This document shows, one piece after another, positions 33,072 through 43,100 of a stretch of 64,000 nucleotides of DNA; position 1 is the stretch's first letter, and every line of letters starts with the position of its first letter. A model generated the notes under the pieces. That model was given only the letters and a program-made list of their open reading frames with translations, had not been told where the DNA came from and ran no database searches. A program made the position numbers and the translations under genes. This DNA comes from Bacillus halotolerans (GTDB lineage Bacteria; Bacillota; Bacilli; Bacillales; Bacillaceae): positions 124,001 through 188,000 of the forward strand of contig NZ_LPVF01000008.1 in the NCBI RefSeq assembly GCF_001517105.1, given 5' to 3'.

Positions 33072-35299
33072 TGTTTTATCCCCTTTCTGTCTATCGCATC
33101 AAGCAGCTCTTCACGCGAAATCGGCAGCTTGTTCACCCAGCAGCCGACTGCATCATGTACCGCCTTTACAATCGCCGGGGTAATGGCGATCGTTCCTATT
33201 TCTCCGACACCGCGCGGGCCATATGAGTCACCATCCATCATCTCTTCTATCGCGGTCAGTTTCATTGCCGGAACATCTTTGATTCCCGGAATTACATACT
33301 GATCCAAATTCTCCGCTGTGTAACGGCCGTCCGTCATTTTTGCTTCCTCCATCAGCGTATAGCCGAGCGCCATAGCAGCGCCGCCTTCGATTTGTCCGCG
33401 ATAGCCCTGCGGACTGACAACCGGGCCTGCCGCAATGGCGTGCTCACAATCTATCACTTTGACATCGCCTGTTAATAGATCAACCTCCACCTCAACTGCA
33501 GCCGCTCCAAATGAGTAGAGAAAATGGCCGCCGACCACAGGATCAGGCGTTGTCGGAAAATCGAATGCTGTTTCCTCAGTCAAAGGGCCTTTTTCTGCCA
33601 ATTCCTTATAGGTCACCACCAGATCCTTTGTATTATGCATCCGCAGCCCCCCAGCGCTGAGAATGAGTTGTTCAGGCAAACATGAGACCAATTGTGCGGC
33701 ACGTTTTTTCAGCTGATATAGAAACGGTTTCTTCAAACGCTGGATCGCGTGCCACACCATGCTCGTGCCGCGGGATGCTGTGGAGGAGCCTGACTTTGGC
33801 ACTTTTGCGGTATCCCCAATGATAATGGAAATATCCTCCGCCGCGCAGCCCAGCTCTTCGGTCACAATATGTTCAATCGCGGCGAGGATGCCCTGCCCGC
33901 ACTCTTCAAACCCAAACGAAACCGTGATTTTGCCGTCACTTGAAAGGGAAAGGCGCCCTCCTGCGGCATCCATCCGTCCATAGCCAAGCCCGCCCCCGTG
34001 CATGGTAATCGCGGCGCCAACACCTCTTCGTTTATAACGAGACGTCTGATGTTCTCTTTTGAGAATAGGAGATGCAGAAATGACGTTCAACACCTGCGCC
34101 GCTCCGTCAGTGGGCGCAATCCGATGCTCAAGCGGCCCAGGGTCATGCGGTTTTCTGATATTTCTTCTTCGCAGCTCCAGCGGATCGATGCCGAGCATGC
34201 TGCTGATTCGATCAAGATGGGTTTCCAGCGCGAAGGTGATTTGGTTGCCGCCAAAGCCCCGGAATTCTCCCGCCACCCCGTTGTTCGTAAACACAGAGAT
34301 CCCTTCAGTGCGGATATTCGGAATGCGGTACGGACCCGAGGCATGCTCGGCAGAAAAATCCAGGACTGCCGGTCCCAGCGTGGCGTAAGCGCCTGTATCG
34401 GCAATGATTTTCACATCATGAGCCAGAAGCTTCCCTGTTTGATCAGCCCCTGTTTTGATCGTGATTTTCATCGGGTGGCGCTTGATTCCTGAGCGTACAG
34501 ATTCCTGCCTCGTCTGATGTATTTTGACCGGACGCCCGCTTTTACGGGCCAAAAGCGCGGCATACGGCTGAATATTCAGCTCATCCTTTCCGCCAAATGA
34601 GCCGCCCATCGGACTCGACACAACCCGAATTTTCTCTTCAGGAATACCAAAAATGCGGGCAAGCTGAAAACGGTCCTTGTAGCCGTGCTGAGTGCCAGCG
34701 TACATTGTAAAACCCCCGTCACGTTCCGGAACAGCTACCCCCCCTTCCGTTTCCATATACGTATGCATCTGCCGCGGCAGTTCGTAGGTTTCTTCAAGGA
34801 TGGTGTGACACGATTGGAATCCCGCTTCCACATCGCCGTGCGAGAAAAACGCACGATGAAGGATGTTACCGTCCGGGTGCAGCATATACGCATCTGGTCG
34901 GAGCGCTTTTTCTGGAGAATCAATGACCTCCAGCTCCCTGTACACCACGTGAATCAGCTCCAGCGCGGCTTCGGCAATGTCTTCTGTTTCTGCGGCGACG
35001 GCTGCCACTGCATCTCCGACATAACGCACTCTATCCTCGCATAGAACCGGCTGGTCAGGAATGACAATCCCAAAACGGTTGAAACCCCGAACGTCCTTAT
35101 GGGTGACGACCGCCCGCACACCTTCCATTTCTTCAGCCTTTTTGGTGCAAATCGACACGATTTCCGCATGAGGGAAAGCGCTTCTCAGAATTTTGCCGTA
35201 CAGCATCCCCTGAAAAGTGAGATCAGTCATATACTTCAATTCACCTGTGACCTTTTCCCTTCCATCCGGCCTTATTCTTGGCGGTTTGCATATGCTCAT
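33062..35299 (-). CDS. pucD: Xanthine dehydrogenase, molybdenum-binding subunit
   Basis: Catalytic subunit of xanthine dehydrogenase, 745 residues; oxidises hypoxanthine and xanthine to urate. The N-terminal ald_Xan_dh domain (about 15-125) is followed by the molybdopterin-binding region with GGSFGGKDE, GEFRGFGGNQ and FGFEECGQG, and a C-terminal GPRGVGEIGTIAITPAIVKAV carrying the catalytic glutamate of this family (GVGE). ATG after GGGAGGGGAATAA and directly at the pucC stop. Confidence 0.95.
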   Translation of the reverse strand: MSICKPPRIRPDGREKVTGELKYMTDLTFQGMLYGKILRSAFPHAEIVSICTKKAEEMEGVRAVVTHKDVRGFNRFGIVIPDQPVLCEDRVRYVGDAVAAVAAETEDIAEAALELIHVVYRELEVIDSPEKALRPDAYMLHPDGNILHRAFFSHGDVEAGFQSCHTILEETYELPRQMHTYMETEGGVAVPERDGGFTMYAGTQHGYKDRFQLARIFGIPEEKIRVVSSPMGGSFGGKDELNIQPYAALLARKSGRPVKIHQTRQESVRSGIKRHPMKITIKTGADQTGKLLAHDVKIIADTGAYATLGPAVLDFSAEHASGPYRIPNIRTEGISVFTNNGVAGEFRGFGGNQITFALETHLDRISSMLGIDPLELRRRNIRKPHDPGPLEHRIAPTDGAAQVLNVISASPILKREHQTSRYKRRGVGAAITMHGGGLGYGRMDAAGGRLSLSSDGKITVSFGFEECGQGILAAIEHIVTEELGCAAEDISIIIGDTAKVPKSGSSTASRGTSMVWHAIQRLKKPFLYQLKKRAAQLVSCLPEQLILSAGGLRMHNTKDLVVTYKELAEKGPLTEETAFDFPTTPDPVVGGHFLYSFGAAAVEVEVDLLTGDVKVIDCEHAIAAGPVVSPQGYRGQIEGGAAMALGYTLMEEAKMTDGRYTAENLDQYVIPGIKDVPAMKLTAIEEMMDGDSYGPRGVGEIGTIAITPAIVKAVHDAVGCWVNKLPISREELLDAIDRKGIKQWT

Positions 35300-36133
35300 T
35301 TATTCCCCTCCCTCAAACATCAGCTCAGACATGGTGACGTTGGCAGCCGCTTTTTTTCTGTATGCCGCTGACACGAAAGCATCAGCTGAAAACGGCAGCT
35401 CCTTGATAAGTGTTTCGTACAGTTCGTGCGCCTCCCATTCAGGCTCCATCCATTTCGCCTCGCTTTCTATTAATCTTTTTGGCCTGATATCGGCATGGCC
35501 CGCTGCGAGGCGAATGTCACTGTCTTTCAGTAAACGTCCTGCCGCCACAGCAACCGCTCCGGTAAATGCCTGCCGCCTTCCCAGCTTGCGGAAAAACACA
35601 CGATCTCCCTCTGGACGCGGGATGATCACACGCGTCACGATTCCATGTGAATACGCTTCACTGGAGATCCATTCAGCAAGCGGCAGCCTGACAAGCTCCT
35701 TCTGATAAACGATAAGCTCCGCATCAAGCACAAGCAGAAGCGGAATCAAATCCCCTATTTTACTCGCTATGTTGCCGCCAATTGTGGCCCGGCTTCGGAT
35801 TCCCGGCGCTGCAACAGCAGAAACTGCATCACATAAGCAAGCCAGATCCCGCTTGATGAGGCTGTTTTTTCTGCATTCATTCAGCGTGGTGAGCGCCCCG
35901 ATCGACACATGGGTGCCGTCAGCGGTAATGCCTTTCATCTCATCAATGCCTTCAAGGCTGATGAGATGCGCTTTCGGAAGAATTCCTTTGTCCCATTGGA
36001 GCTGGAGCAGCGTGCTGCCCGATGCTGCACACACATCTGGCGCAAGCTGCTTCAAAAGAGAAAATGCCTCATCAAGCGCTGCCGGCCTCCATAATTGAAT
36101 GTTCATTCGCGCCTGTGTCACTTGTCCGTTCAT
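35300..36133 (-). CDS. pucC: Xanthine dehydrogenase, FAD-binding subunit
   Basis: FAD subunit that passes electrons to NAD. 277 residues. FAD motifs [10 protein letters not shown] (about 35) and [12 protein letters not shown] (about 110). The frame opens 14 codons earlier, but ATG 36133 follows AGGAGG at seven bases and gives the family length. The first 62 bp of the gene overlap the 3' end of pucB in another frame. Confidence 0.95.
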   Translation of the reverse strand: MNGQVTQARMNIQLWRPAALDEAFSLLKQLAPDVCAASGSTLLQLQWDKGILPKAHLISLEGIDEMKGITADGTHVSIGALTTLNECRKNSLIKRDLACLCDAVSAVAAPGIRSRATIGGNIASKIGDLIPLLLVLDAELIVYQKELVRLPLAEWISSEAYSHGIVTRVIIPRPEGDRVFFRKLGRRQAFTGAVAVAAGRLLKDSDIRLAAGHADIRPKRLIESEAKWMEPEWEAHELYETLIKELPFSADAFVSAAYRKKAAANVTMSELMFEGGE

Positions 36134-36737
36134 GTATTCGCCTCCTGACAGTGTCATATTCCTCCGGCGTATCAATATCTTCCAGTTCCTCGCACGCTTT
36201 CACTGCCAGCACCGCTCCAGTGCCAAGCTGTCCGTTTTTCAGCAGCCTGCGGGCACCCTCATCTCCCTTTAACTCCTTTACATATGGAAAACAGGCGGAT
36301 GAGAAATAAATAGGCGGACTGAGCGTACGCAAAGACGCTGACACCGCAAACATTTCATGAGCCCTTGATATCAGGGCATTTACATGATCGACAGAAAGCT
36401 GCGGCTGGTCACCCAACAGAATGACGACCCCGTCTGCCCCCATGCTTTCAGCTTTTCTCACCCCGCTGCTGACAGAATGCCCTTGGCCCTTTTCCGCCTC
36501 TTTACAGACATGCAAACTCCAGCGATCCAGAAAAGGCGGTGCTTGATATTGCGCCCCGATCCACTCAAGTGAAGCATGTTCTGTCCTCTCGACAATCAGC
36601 ACATGGTCAAGACGGGATAATAGAGCTGTTTTTAATGAAGCCGATCCGATCGTTTCTCCTTTTAGCGGCAATGCCAGCTTGTTTGTGCCCATTCTCTCGC
36701 TTTTTCCGGCCGCCAAAAATACACCGATAATGCTCAT
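36072..36737 (-). CDS. pucB: Molybdenum cofactor cytidylyltransferase-like protein PucB
   Basis: MobA/MocA-type nucleotidyltransferase thought to mature the molybdenum cofactor for xanthine dehydrogenase. 221 residues. Nucleotide-binding start [21 protein letters not shown], the metal-binding [12 protein letters not shown] and a late [12 protein letters not shown]. The usual family length is nearer 205; here the last 20 residues run on into pucC in another frame, a 62-bp overlap. Its ATG overlaps the pucA stop. Confidence 0.92.
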   Translation of the reverse strand: MSIIGVFLAAGKSERMGTNKLALPLKGETIGSASLKTALLSRLDHVLIVERTEHASLEWIGAQYQAPPFLDRWSLHVCKEAEKGQGHSVSSGVRKAESMGADGVVILLGDQPQLSVDHVNALISRAHEMFAVSASLRTLSPPIYFSSACFPYVKELKGDEGARRLLKNGQLGTGAVLAVKACEELEDIDTPEEYDTVRRRIHERTSDTGANEHSIMEAGSA

Positions 36738-37735
36738 ATAACCGCCAGCCGTTTTCGTGTTTGAAGGATTTCCGCAACGATGCTGACGGCAATTTCCTCT
36801 GGGCCTTCCGCGCCGATTTTCAACCCGACCGGACTGTAAAAATGCGCGGGCGGCTGTTTTCCATTCAGCAGCCGTTTCGTGCGGTTTTCGGAACCCAAAA
36901 GCCCGATATAATGAAGGTCTCGAGAAAATAAGGATTCAACGATGACTTGATCGTGCTGAAAATGGTGAGTCGCCACAACAGCGGAATCCTGAGGGGAAAA
37001 TCCAAATTCACTGAGCATCTGCTCCGGAAAGGCAGTGATCAGCTGATCTGCTTTTGGAAAAAGAGCGGCTGTGCAATATGCAGGCCGCCAATCTGTCACA
37101 ATGACAGAAAATCCGGTCTCAGCCGCCAAATTGACGAGCGGTATCATATCTGGGCCCGCCCCAAACAGAATGAGACGCGGCTTCGGCTCAATACGCTGGA
37201 TAAAAATGTTTGATGATGAATCAAAATGCGGTACATGAAGCGTTGAAGCGGTGCGTTGAATATCTTGAAGCGGCACATCCGGCCAGTGCCCAAAATATCC
37301 GTTCTCTGACAAAAACAGATAACGCCCTGACTGCGGGGATTCAATCTGTGTAACGGCTGTTACGGCTTTTCCTGAATGAAGGCAGTCTCTTACTCTTTCA
37401 TAGTGCCGCTTTTTTTCCTGAGAGATTCGTTCCGCATAGATATGAATAACGCCATTGCAGCCGACTCCCATGCCCCACGAAAGATCGTCTTCAGCCCGCA
37501 TGTCATAGGATATAAGCGCTGTCGTCAGCTGATCGCCGAGTTCAGCGATTCTTTCGGATATACCCTCTTCCAGACACCCGCCGCTCAGCAAGCCGATTCT
37601 TTCTCCGTTTTTCTTAAAGAGCATGGTGGCGCCCGCTTTTCGATATGCAGAGCCTTCGACTTGTACAATGGTCGCCAGCACAGCCTCGTCCTGATCTTCC
37701 AGAAGCGCATCTAAAATCGTGTAAAAATACTCCAA
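36734..37735 (-). CDS. pucA: XdhC-like molybdenum enzyme maturation protein PucA
   Basis: XdhC/CoxI-family factor required for xanthine dehydrogenase activity, presumed to bind and sulfurate the cofactor. 333 residues. N-terminal XdhC domain with LATIVQVEGSAYRKAGATML and LLSGGCLEEGI; C-terminal Rossmann part with LILFGAGPDMIPLVNLA. TTG start nine bases after AAAGGGGG. First gene of pucABCDE; all five overlap or abut. The 216 bp to pucG contain no ORF; I found no clear PucR box there. Confidence 0.93.
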   Translation of the reverse strand: MEYFYTILDALLEDQDEAVLATIVQVEGSAYRKAGATMLFKKNGERIGLLSGGCLEEGISERIAELGDQLTTALISYDMRAEDDLSWGMGVGCNGVIHIYAERISQEKKRHYERVRDCLHSGKAVTAVTQIESPQSGRYLFLSENGYFGHWPDVPLQDIQRTASTLHVPHFDSSSNIFIQRIEPKPRLILFGAGPDMIPLVNLAAETGFSVIVTDWRPAYCTAALFPKADQLITAFPEQMLSEFGFSPQDSAVVATHHFQHDQVIVESLFSRDLHYIGLLGSENRTKRLLNGKQPPAHFYSPVGLKIGAEGPEEIAVSIVAEILQTRKRLAVI

Positions 37736-37918
37736 TGCCGCATCCCCCTTTCAAAAATTGCTGTAAGAAATAAAACGTCACTTTATAGGTGCCTTGTATA
37801 AAGAATAGATGAAAAAAGAAAAAATGACTCATGCTCCGTCAGAAAATGCAACACAGAGAAAACGGATTTGTAAAAAGAGTCAAACGGAGAAAATCAGATT
37901 GGAGAATGAGCGAAAATG

Positions 37919-37949
37919 AAAAAAGCCTGCGGAATTCCGCAAGCTTTTT
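37919..37949 (-). terminator. Terminator of pucFG
   Basis: Stem AAAAGC-TGCGGAATTCCGCA-GCTTTT (37921-37947, one mismatch) with a T-run on the minus strand. Confidence 0.75.
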
Positions 37950-37951
37950 CT

Positions 37952-39202
37952 TTAAATCGCTGCCTGGCTCTTAGCATTTTCATATACATCAAGCGCGGCC
38001 TGAAGCGCTTTTCCCGCTTCGATCACAGCGCCGTGTCTGAGAAGCACAGCTTCTAATCCGGCAAGGACAAACAGTACGTTTTCTCTTCTGCAGCTGTAGC
38101 CCATCGTACCAATTCTCCAAATCTTCCCGGCTAAAGGGCCGAATGAGCTGGCGATTTCGATTCCAAACTGTGCCAAAAGCATATGGCGGACCGACTCTCC
38201 GTCCACGCCGTCCGGGATTTGCACACAGGTGACAACAGGCATTTTGCAGCTCTCATCCCCAAACAGCTTCAGCCCCATCGCCTTAATCCCGGCGATTAAT
38301 GCGGCCTCATGGTATTGATGCCGCTCGAAACGTGCTTCGAGACCTTCATCAAGCACCAGTCTCACGCCCTCACGCAAGGCATAAAGCATCGTCGTCGCTT
38401 CTGTATGATGATTGAGCCGCCGTTCGCTCCAATAATCCTCAAGCTGGCTCAAATCAAAATAATTGCTGGTGATCGGACGATTTCCAGTAAGCGGCGCCTT
38501 GTCTGCCTGAGTCGCAATTCCGCGTTCCACCTTTTTGCGCGCCGCAATGATGTCCGCCACCCGTTCATTATATGTAATCGGCGCCATCCCAGACGGAACA
38601 GACAGACACTTTTGCGTACCGCCGATAGCTGCGTCAATGTTCCATTCATCCACTTTCACCTCGCAGCCCCCAATTGTCGCTACCGCATCGACAATAAACA
38701 GTGCATCCCAAGCACGGCACGCTTCTCCAATCGCTTTCAGCGGATGGATTCGGCCAGTTGATGTTTCCCCGTGCACCATCGCCACAATTTTCGGCTTCAC
38801 TTTTTTCATTTCCCGTATAATAGCGTCAGGGTCAAAAACCGTTCCCCACTCACACTCAATCGTATGAACATTCGCCCCGTACCGCTCAGCGATTTCAGTC
38901 AGCAAAAAGCCAAAGCGTCCGTATATCGGAATAAGCACGTCATCTCCCGGTTCAATGACACTCGCTAACACCGCTTCAATTCCCGCCCGGGATGTGCCGT
39001 CAATCGGATACGCCCAGCGGTTTTTCGTTTGAAACAGCTCCCGAAGCATCTCCATCGTTTCATTCATGATATCGGTAAACGCCGGATCAAATTGGCCGAC
39101 AACCGGTGTGCTCATCACTCTTAATACACGCGGATCGACCTCAACGGGTCCCGGTGTCATAATCGTTCTTAACGGTGTACATAATTCTTTTCTGCCTGAC
39201 AC
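37952..39202 (-). CDS. pucG: (S)-ureidoglycine-glyoxylate aminotransferase
   Basis: PLP enzyme that transaminates glyoxylate with ureidoglycine-derived nitrogen, late in purine breakdown. 416 residues. The PLP lysine is in GGTQKCLSVPSG (about 198) and the aspartate in FIVDAVATIGG. I use GTG 39202 because the ATG two codons earlier is only one base from GGAGG. Separated from pucF by 16 bp, same transcript. Confidence 0.93.
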   Translation of the reverse strand: MSGRKELCTPLRTIMTPGPVEVDPRVLRVMSTPVVGQFDPAFTDIMNETMEMLRELFQTKNRWAYPIDGTSRAGIEAVLASVIEPGDDVLIPIYGRFGFLLTEIAERYGANVHTIECEWGTVFDPDAIIREMKKVKPKIVAMVHGETSTGRIHPLKAIGEACRAWDALFIVDAVATIGGCEVKVDEWNIDAAIGGTQKCLSVPSGMAPITYNERVADIIAARKKVERGIATQADKAPLTGNRPITSNYFDLSQLEDYWSERRLNHHTEATTMLYALREGVRLVLDEGLEARFERHQYHEAALIAGIKAMGLKLFGDESCKMPVVTCVQIPDGVDGESVRHMLLAQFGIEIASSFGPLAGKIWRIGTMGYSCRRENVLFVLAGLEAVLLRHGAVIEAGKALQAALDVYENAKSQAAI

Positions 39203-39218
39203 AGCCATTCCTCCTTCA

Positions 39219-40457
39219 TCAGTAAGCCAGTTTGTATAATAAATCAGTCAATGTGCGGACGCCGATCTCAAGCTGACATGCAGAAGTAAATTCCTTCGGC
39301 GAATGGCTGATGCCGCCTCTGCTCGGCACAAACAGCATACAAGCGGGGCAGCTCCTTCCGATCATTTGCGCATCATGCCCTGCCCCGCTCACCATTTCTT
39401 CACAGCTGATACCGTTTTCTGCCGCTGTCTCAAGAGCCTTGGCAGAAAGCGTTTCGTCCATCGGCACAGGCTCTATCCGCATATATTCATCAATCATGGC
39501 GCGAATGCCTTTTTCGTCACAAATGCCGTTGATGACAGCTGTCATTTCTTCATAAAAATGCTCCAGTACACGCTGATTTTGATGCCGAATATCGATTGAA
39601 AACTGCACCCGTCCAGGTATGACATTGGCCACATTGGGCTCCACCGTCATTTTCCCGCATGTCAGACGAAGCTCATCCGGCTGTTCTTCAGCGCGAAGCA
39701 GCAGTTCATGAATCATGCGGCTGCTGGCTGCGAGCGGGTCCTTGCGCCACTTCATGGAGGTGGTCCCTGCGTGGTTGCATTCTCCCTCAAGCGTAATCAG
39801 ATATCTCCTCTGCCCGACTATACTTGTCACCACACCGAGGTCTCGTCCTGACATTTCAAGCGTCTGTCCTTGTTCAATGTGAATTTCAATAAAAGCGTTG
39901 ATATCTGTCCTGTGCGCTGACGGATACACGCCTCTGCCAAAACCGTTGTCATGCATCGCCTCTTGTAATGAAACACCTGATCCGTCTCTCGGTACTTCCG
40001 CATGCTTCAATGACAAAGCACCCATCATATTTCCTGATCCCCAGTATGTCATCGGAAAACGGCTGCCCTCTTCCTCACATAAAGACACGGCCTCAAGCGT
40101 TTTTTTCGGCGCTCCGTATGTTTCTTTGAGCTGCTTTAAAGCAAGCATTGCCGCAAGCACGCCATATGAGCCGTCATACTTCCCCCCATTGATCACAGTA
40201 TCGATATGTGAGCCGGCTAAAATCACTTCATCCGGAGACTGGGTGCCCTGAAGCCTTCCAAAGACATTGCCGACATCGTCAAATCTGGCGTCAAGCCCAA
40301 ATGCCGACATCTCCGCTTTCACGGCGAGCTGCGCGTCCATCCACTCCTTGGTGTACAAAAGCCTCGTCACTCCGCCATCAGCAGACGCACCGAATTGGGC
40401 AAGCCAATCGATGTAATCAGCGATGCCGCTTTCTACTGAAAGCCTCTGCTTTTCCAT
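39219..40457 (-). CDS. pucF: Allantoate amidohydrolase
   Basis: Dinuclear-metal hydrolase (M20/AllC family) that converts allantoate to ureidoglycine, CO2 and ammonia. 412 residues. Metal ligands in AGSHIDTVINGGKYDGSYG, SLCEEEGSRFP, EIHIEQGQTLE and a late SGAGHDAQMIG and GGISHSPKEF. ATG after GAGGAGGAAG. First gene of pucFG. Confidence 0.95.
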   Translation of the reverse strand: MEKQRLSVESGIADYIDWLAQFGASADGGVTRLLYTKEWMDAQLAVKAEMSAFGLDARFDDVGNVFGRLQGTQSPDEVILAGSHIDTVINGGKYDGSYGVLAAMLALKQLKETYGAPKKTLEAVSLCEEEGSRFPMTYWGSGNMMGALSLKHAEVPRDGSGVSLQEAMHDNGFGRGVYPSAHRTDINAFIEIHIEQGQTLEMSGRDLGVVTSIVGQRRYLITLEGECNHAGTTSMKWRKDPLAASSRMIHELLLRAEEQPDELRLTCGKMTVEPNVANVIPGRVQFSIDIRHQNQRVLEHFYEEMTAVINGICDEKGIRAMIDEYMRIEPVPMDETLSAKALETAAENGISCEEMVSGAGHDAQMIGRSCPACMLFVPSRGGISHSPKEFTSACQLEIGVRTLTDLLYKLAY

Positions 40458-40913
40458 GTGCTTCCTCCTCTGGCCGTTATGGTGACTTCATTATAGAGGG
40501 AGGAAGACGTATAGTTCATCAGCACATAAACCAAAAAAACGTTTGTTTTTTGGTCATAATAACCAGCCTGCCATTCCATTTTAGGAATAGCAGCCAGTAA
40601 GGAAGAGAGTCAATAGGCAGCGATGAATTTAAAAAACAGCGAGAGGAAAAAGTGGTTCTAAAGATTTATTGTATGAACTAGCGAAAATCACGGGAAGGCA
40701 ATGCTTTCAGTGAAGCGGCACTCGATTAAGGAACAGCGCTTGCCAAAACTCAGCCGGAGCAATAACGCGGACTAAAGATCCCGGAACAATAGAGTTCTGC
40801 CTCCTCCAAAGTTACCATTTTACAAATTTAATAAAAAATATACAAAATGACACTTCTAACCTTTATCTCAATTTTAGATAATAGACATGATCTGATCTAA
40901 AGGAGGGCAAGTG
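40458..40913. other. 455-bp intergenic region pucF-bsn
   Basis: Near pucF it holds a PucR-box-like sequence and an AT-rich inverted repeat (40530-40538 with 40546-40554), then a hairpin CTGCCATTCC/GGAATAGCAG (40568-40593, one mismatch). The middle (40610-40800) shows only short broken frames and no credible gene. Near bsn there is a weak promoter-like TTTACA-16 bp-TACAAA. Confidence 0.5.
40527..40539 (-). promoter_or_regulatory. PucR-box-like sequence upstream of pucFG
   Basis: On the minus strand TTTTTTTGGTTTA matches WWWCNTTGGTTAA at 11 of 13 positions, 70 bp upstream of the pucF ATG. A TATAAT-like -10 lacking a good -35 lies closer to the gene, as expected for an activated promoter. Confidence 0.45.
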
Positions 40914-41780
40914 ATGACAAAAAAAGCAAGGTTTCTGCCGCTCGTCTGTGTATTACTGATTTCCGGATGGTTTGCGCCCTCTGCTTCAGCAAGCGCGCAA
41001 ACCGGATTGAACCTGAATGACCGTGCAGCTACTTCTTCCGCAGCCTCCGGGGGCATTCTCTCATTAGTCTCTCCCGCGGCACCATACGCCGACACAGACA
41101 CCTATTATGAAGGTGCTGAAGGAAAAAGCGGAGAGGCGTTAAAAAGCGCGTTGCACCGCATCATTAGCGGACATACGATGCTGTCTTACAGCGAGGTATG
41201 GAACGCGCTGAAAGAAACAGATGCAGATCCGGCCAATCCGAATAACGTCATCCTGCTCTATACGAATGAATCCCGTTCGAAAAACCTGAACGGCGGCAAT
41301 GTCGGGGACTGGAACCGGGAGCATGTCTGGGCGAAATCCCATGGCGATTTTGGTACAAGCAAGGGGCCTGGCACTGATATTCATCACTTGCGTCCAGCAG
41401 ACGTCCAAGTAAACAGTGCCAGAGGCAACATGGACTTTGACAACGGCGGCAACGAGTATGCGAAAGCGCCCGGAAATTACTATGACGGAGATTCATGGGA
41501 GCCCCGCGATGATGTGAAAGGCGATGTCGCCCGCATGCTGTTTTACATGGCTGTCCGTTACGAAGGAGACGACGGCTACCCTGACCTTGAGCTCAATGAT
41601 AGGACAGGAAACGGCTCTGCTCCTTATCACGGAAAACAATCCGCCTTGCTTGAATGGAATAGGCAGGACCCTGTTGATGCCCGCGAAAGAAAAAGAAATG
41701 AAATCATTTATGAAAAATATCAGCACAACCGAAATCCATTTATCGATCACCCTGAATGGGCAGACGACATTTGGCCGTAA
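40914..41780 (+). CDS. bsn: Secreted endonuclease/ribonuclease Bsn
   Basis: Extracellular RNase (endonuclease I family), 288 residues, releasing 5'-phosphorylated oligonucleotides; a source of nucleotides outside the cell. Signal peptide MTKKARFLPLVCVLLISGWF...ASASA. The beta-beta-alpha metal site is GDWNREHVWAKSHGDFG and the second half is GTDIHHLRPADVQVNSARGN. ATG 40914 or the preceding GTG; both follow AAAGGAGG. Own promoter and strong terminator. Confidence 0.93.
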   Translation: MTKKARFLPLVCVLLISGWFAPSASASAQTGLNLNDRAATSSAASGGILSLVSPAAPYADTDTYYEGAEGKSGEALKSALHRIISGHTMLSYSEVWNALKETDADPANPNNVILLYTNESRSKNLNGGNVGDWNREHVWAKSHGDFGTSKGPGTDIHHLRPADVQVNSARGNMDFDNGGNEYAKAPGNYYDGDSWEPRDDVKGDVARMLFYMAVRYEGDDGYPDLELNDRTGNGSAPYHGKQSALLEWNRQDPVDARERKRNEIIYEKYQHNRNPFIDHPEWADDIWP

Positions 41781-41782
41781 GA

Positions 41783-41814
41783 AAAAGGTGCTCCCCCGAA
41801 GGGAGCACCTTTTC
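41783..41814. terminator. Bidirectional terminator between bsn and yurJ
   Basis: A stem AAAAGGTGCTCCC/GGGAGCACCTTTT with a CCGAA loop; yurJ ends at its right border. Confidence 0.9.
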
Positions 41815-42917
41815 TAATACACAGCCTGTTCCGTTTCAGCATCGAAAAAGACGGCGTGATCCATTTTCACCGCCAGCTGAATTGTATCGCCCGCGGCGAT
41901 TCGATTGCCGCCATCCAGGCGAACCGTGAGCCGCTCGTTCCCGGCGCTGACATGCACAATCAGCTCAGGTCCCAAATTTTCATTCACTTCCACCGTCGCT
42001 TTAAACACAGAATCAAACAGCCGGTCATTTCCAGTCATTTGTGCGATGTGCTCCGGCCGTACACCGGCTGTCATCTGTTTTCCGGTATAGCCTTTTTCCT
42101 TCAGCCGTTTCGCCTTTTCTTCAGGAATATGAAGCCGGATCGAAGGATTTGTAAAAAACAGCTCGCCATGGTGCTCTTCAATCATGCCTTTGAAAAAGTT
42201 CATTCCGGGAGAGCCAATAAACCCGGCCACGAACAGGTTTGCCGGATAATGATAGATATCATGGGGCTTGGCCACTTGCTGAATTTTACCTTCATTCATG
42301 ACGACAATCCGATCGCCCATCGTCATCGCTTCAGTCTGATCATGGGTGACATAGATAATGGTTGCTTCCAGCCGCTGGTGAAGCTTGCTGATTTCTGTCC
42401 GCATCGTCACTCTCAGCTTCGCATCCAGATTAGAAAGCGGTTCATCCATTAAAAAGACCTTTGGTTCCCGCACAATTGATCTGCCAAGCGCCACCCTTTG
42501 CCGCTGGCCGCCGGAAAGTGCCTTCGGTTTTCTCTTCAGCAAATGCTCAATCTCCAAAATGTTTGCAGCTGCATGCACCCGCTCGGCAATTTCTTGTTTC
42601 GGCATTTTTCTGAGCTTCAGTCCGAATGCCATGTTATCGAAAACAGTCATATGCGGATACAGCGCATAGTTTTGGAACACCATCGCGATATCACGCTCCT
42701 TCGGCGGAAGATCATTGACCCGTTCCCCATCGATGAAGAGGCTTCCTTCCGAAATGCTTTCCAGCCCGGCCACCATCCGCAGGGTTGTCGATTTGCCGCA
42801 GCCTGACGGCCCCACCAGCACCAAAAGCTCTTTATCTTTTACATCTAAATCAAAGTCCTTCACCGTTAATTGTGAATGATATGATTTTTTGACATGTTCA
42901 AATGTTAATGAAGCCAT
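41814..42917 (-). CDS. yurJ: Sugar ABC transporter ATP-binding protein (MsmX/UgpC type)
   Basis: Cytoplasmic ATPase of carbohydrate importers, 367 residues. Walker [12 protein letters not shown]-loop [12 protein letters not shown], signature [14 protein letters not shown], Walker [13 protein letters not shown], switch THDQTEAM; a C-terminal TOBE/MalK-like regulatory domain from about 240. It lies next to the frl operon, whose permease genes frlM and frlN have no ATPase of their own, so it may energise that importer; in B. subtilis MsmX serves several such systems, so this is not certain. Confidence 0.92.
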   Translation of the reverse strand: MASLTFEHVKKSYHSQLTVKDFDLDVKDKELLVLVGPSGCGKSTTLRMVAGLESISEGSLFIDGERVNDLPPKERDIAMVFQNYALYPHMTVFDNMAFGLKLRKMPKQEIAERVHAAANILEIEHLLKRKPKALSGGQRQRVALGRSIVREPKVFLMDEPLSNLDAKLRVTMRTEISKLHQRLEATIIYVTHDQTEAMTMGDRIVVMNEGKIQQVAKPHDIYHYPANLFVAGFIGSPGMNFFKGMIEEHHGELFFTNPSIRLHIPEEKAKRLKEKGYTGKQMTAGVRPEHIAQMTGNDRLFDSVFKATVEVNENLGPELIVHVSAGNERLTVRLDGGNRIAAGDTIQLAVKMDHAVFFDAETEQAVY

Positions 42918-43043
42918 CAGAAAACTCCCCCCGTCTTTTTTTCTCCGTTATTTCGTCACTGGAAACAACTCGGTCTTTCTGTTATTTTTAGAGTAATCGA
43001 TTCCCATATTTGCTATATTTCTAAAACAAAAAACGCAAATTTG

Positions 43044-43061
43044 TATTATAACGTCATAATA
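43044..43061. promoter_or_regulatory. FrlR-like operator upstream of frlR
   Basis: TATTATAACGTCATAATA is a near palindrome (two mismatched positions) 40 bp before the frlR start. It resembles the AT-rich TATAACGT/ACGTTATA elements in front of frlB, suggesting autoregulation. Confidence 0.45.
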
Positions 43062-43100
43062 CATTATAATATAAATAATAGCTTAAAAGGAGGCTACCCC

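Noticed and set aside
40610-40800. Gene in the pucF-bsn gap
   Set aside because: Only fragments such as a 12-codon ATG frame and a 30-codon run without start signals; stops in all frames.
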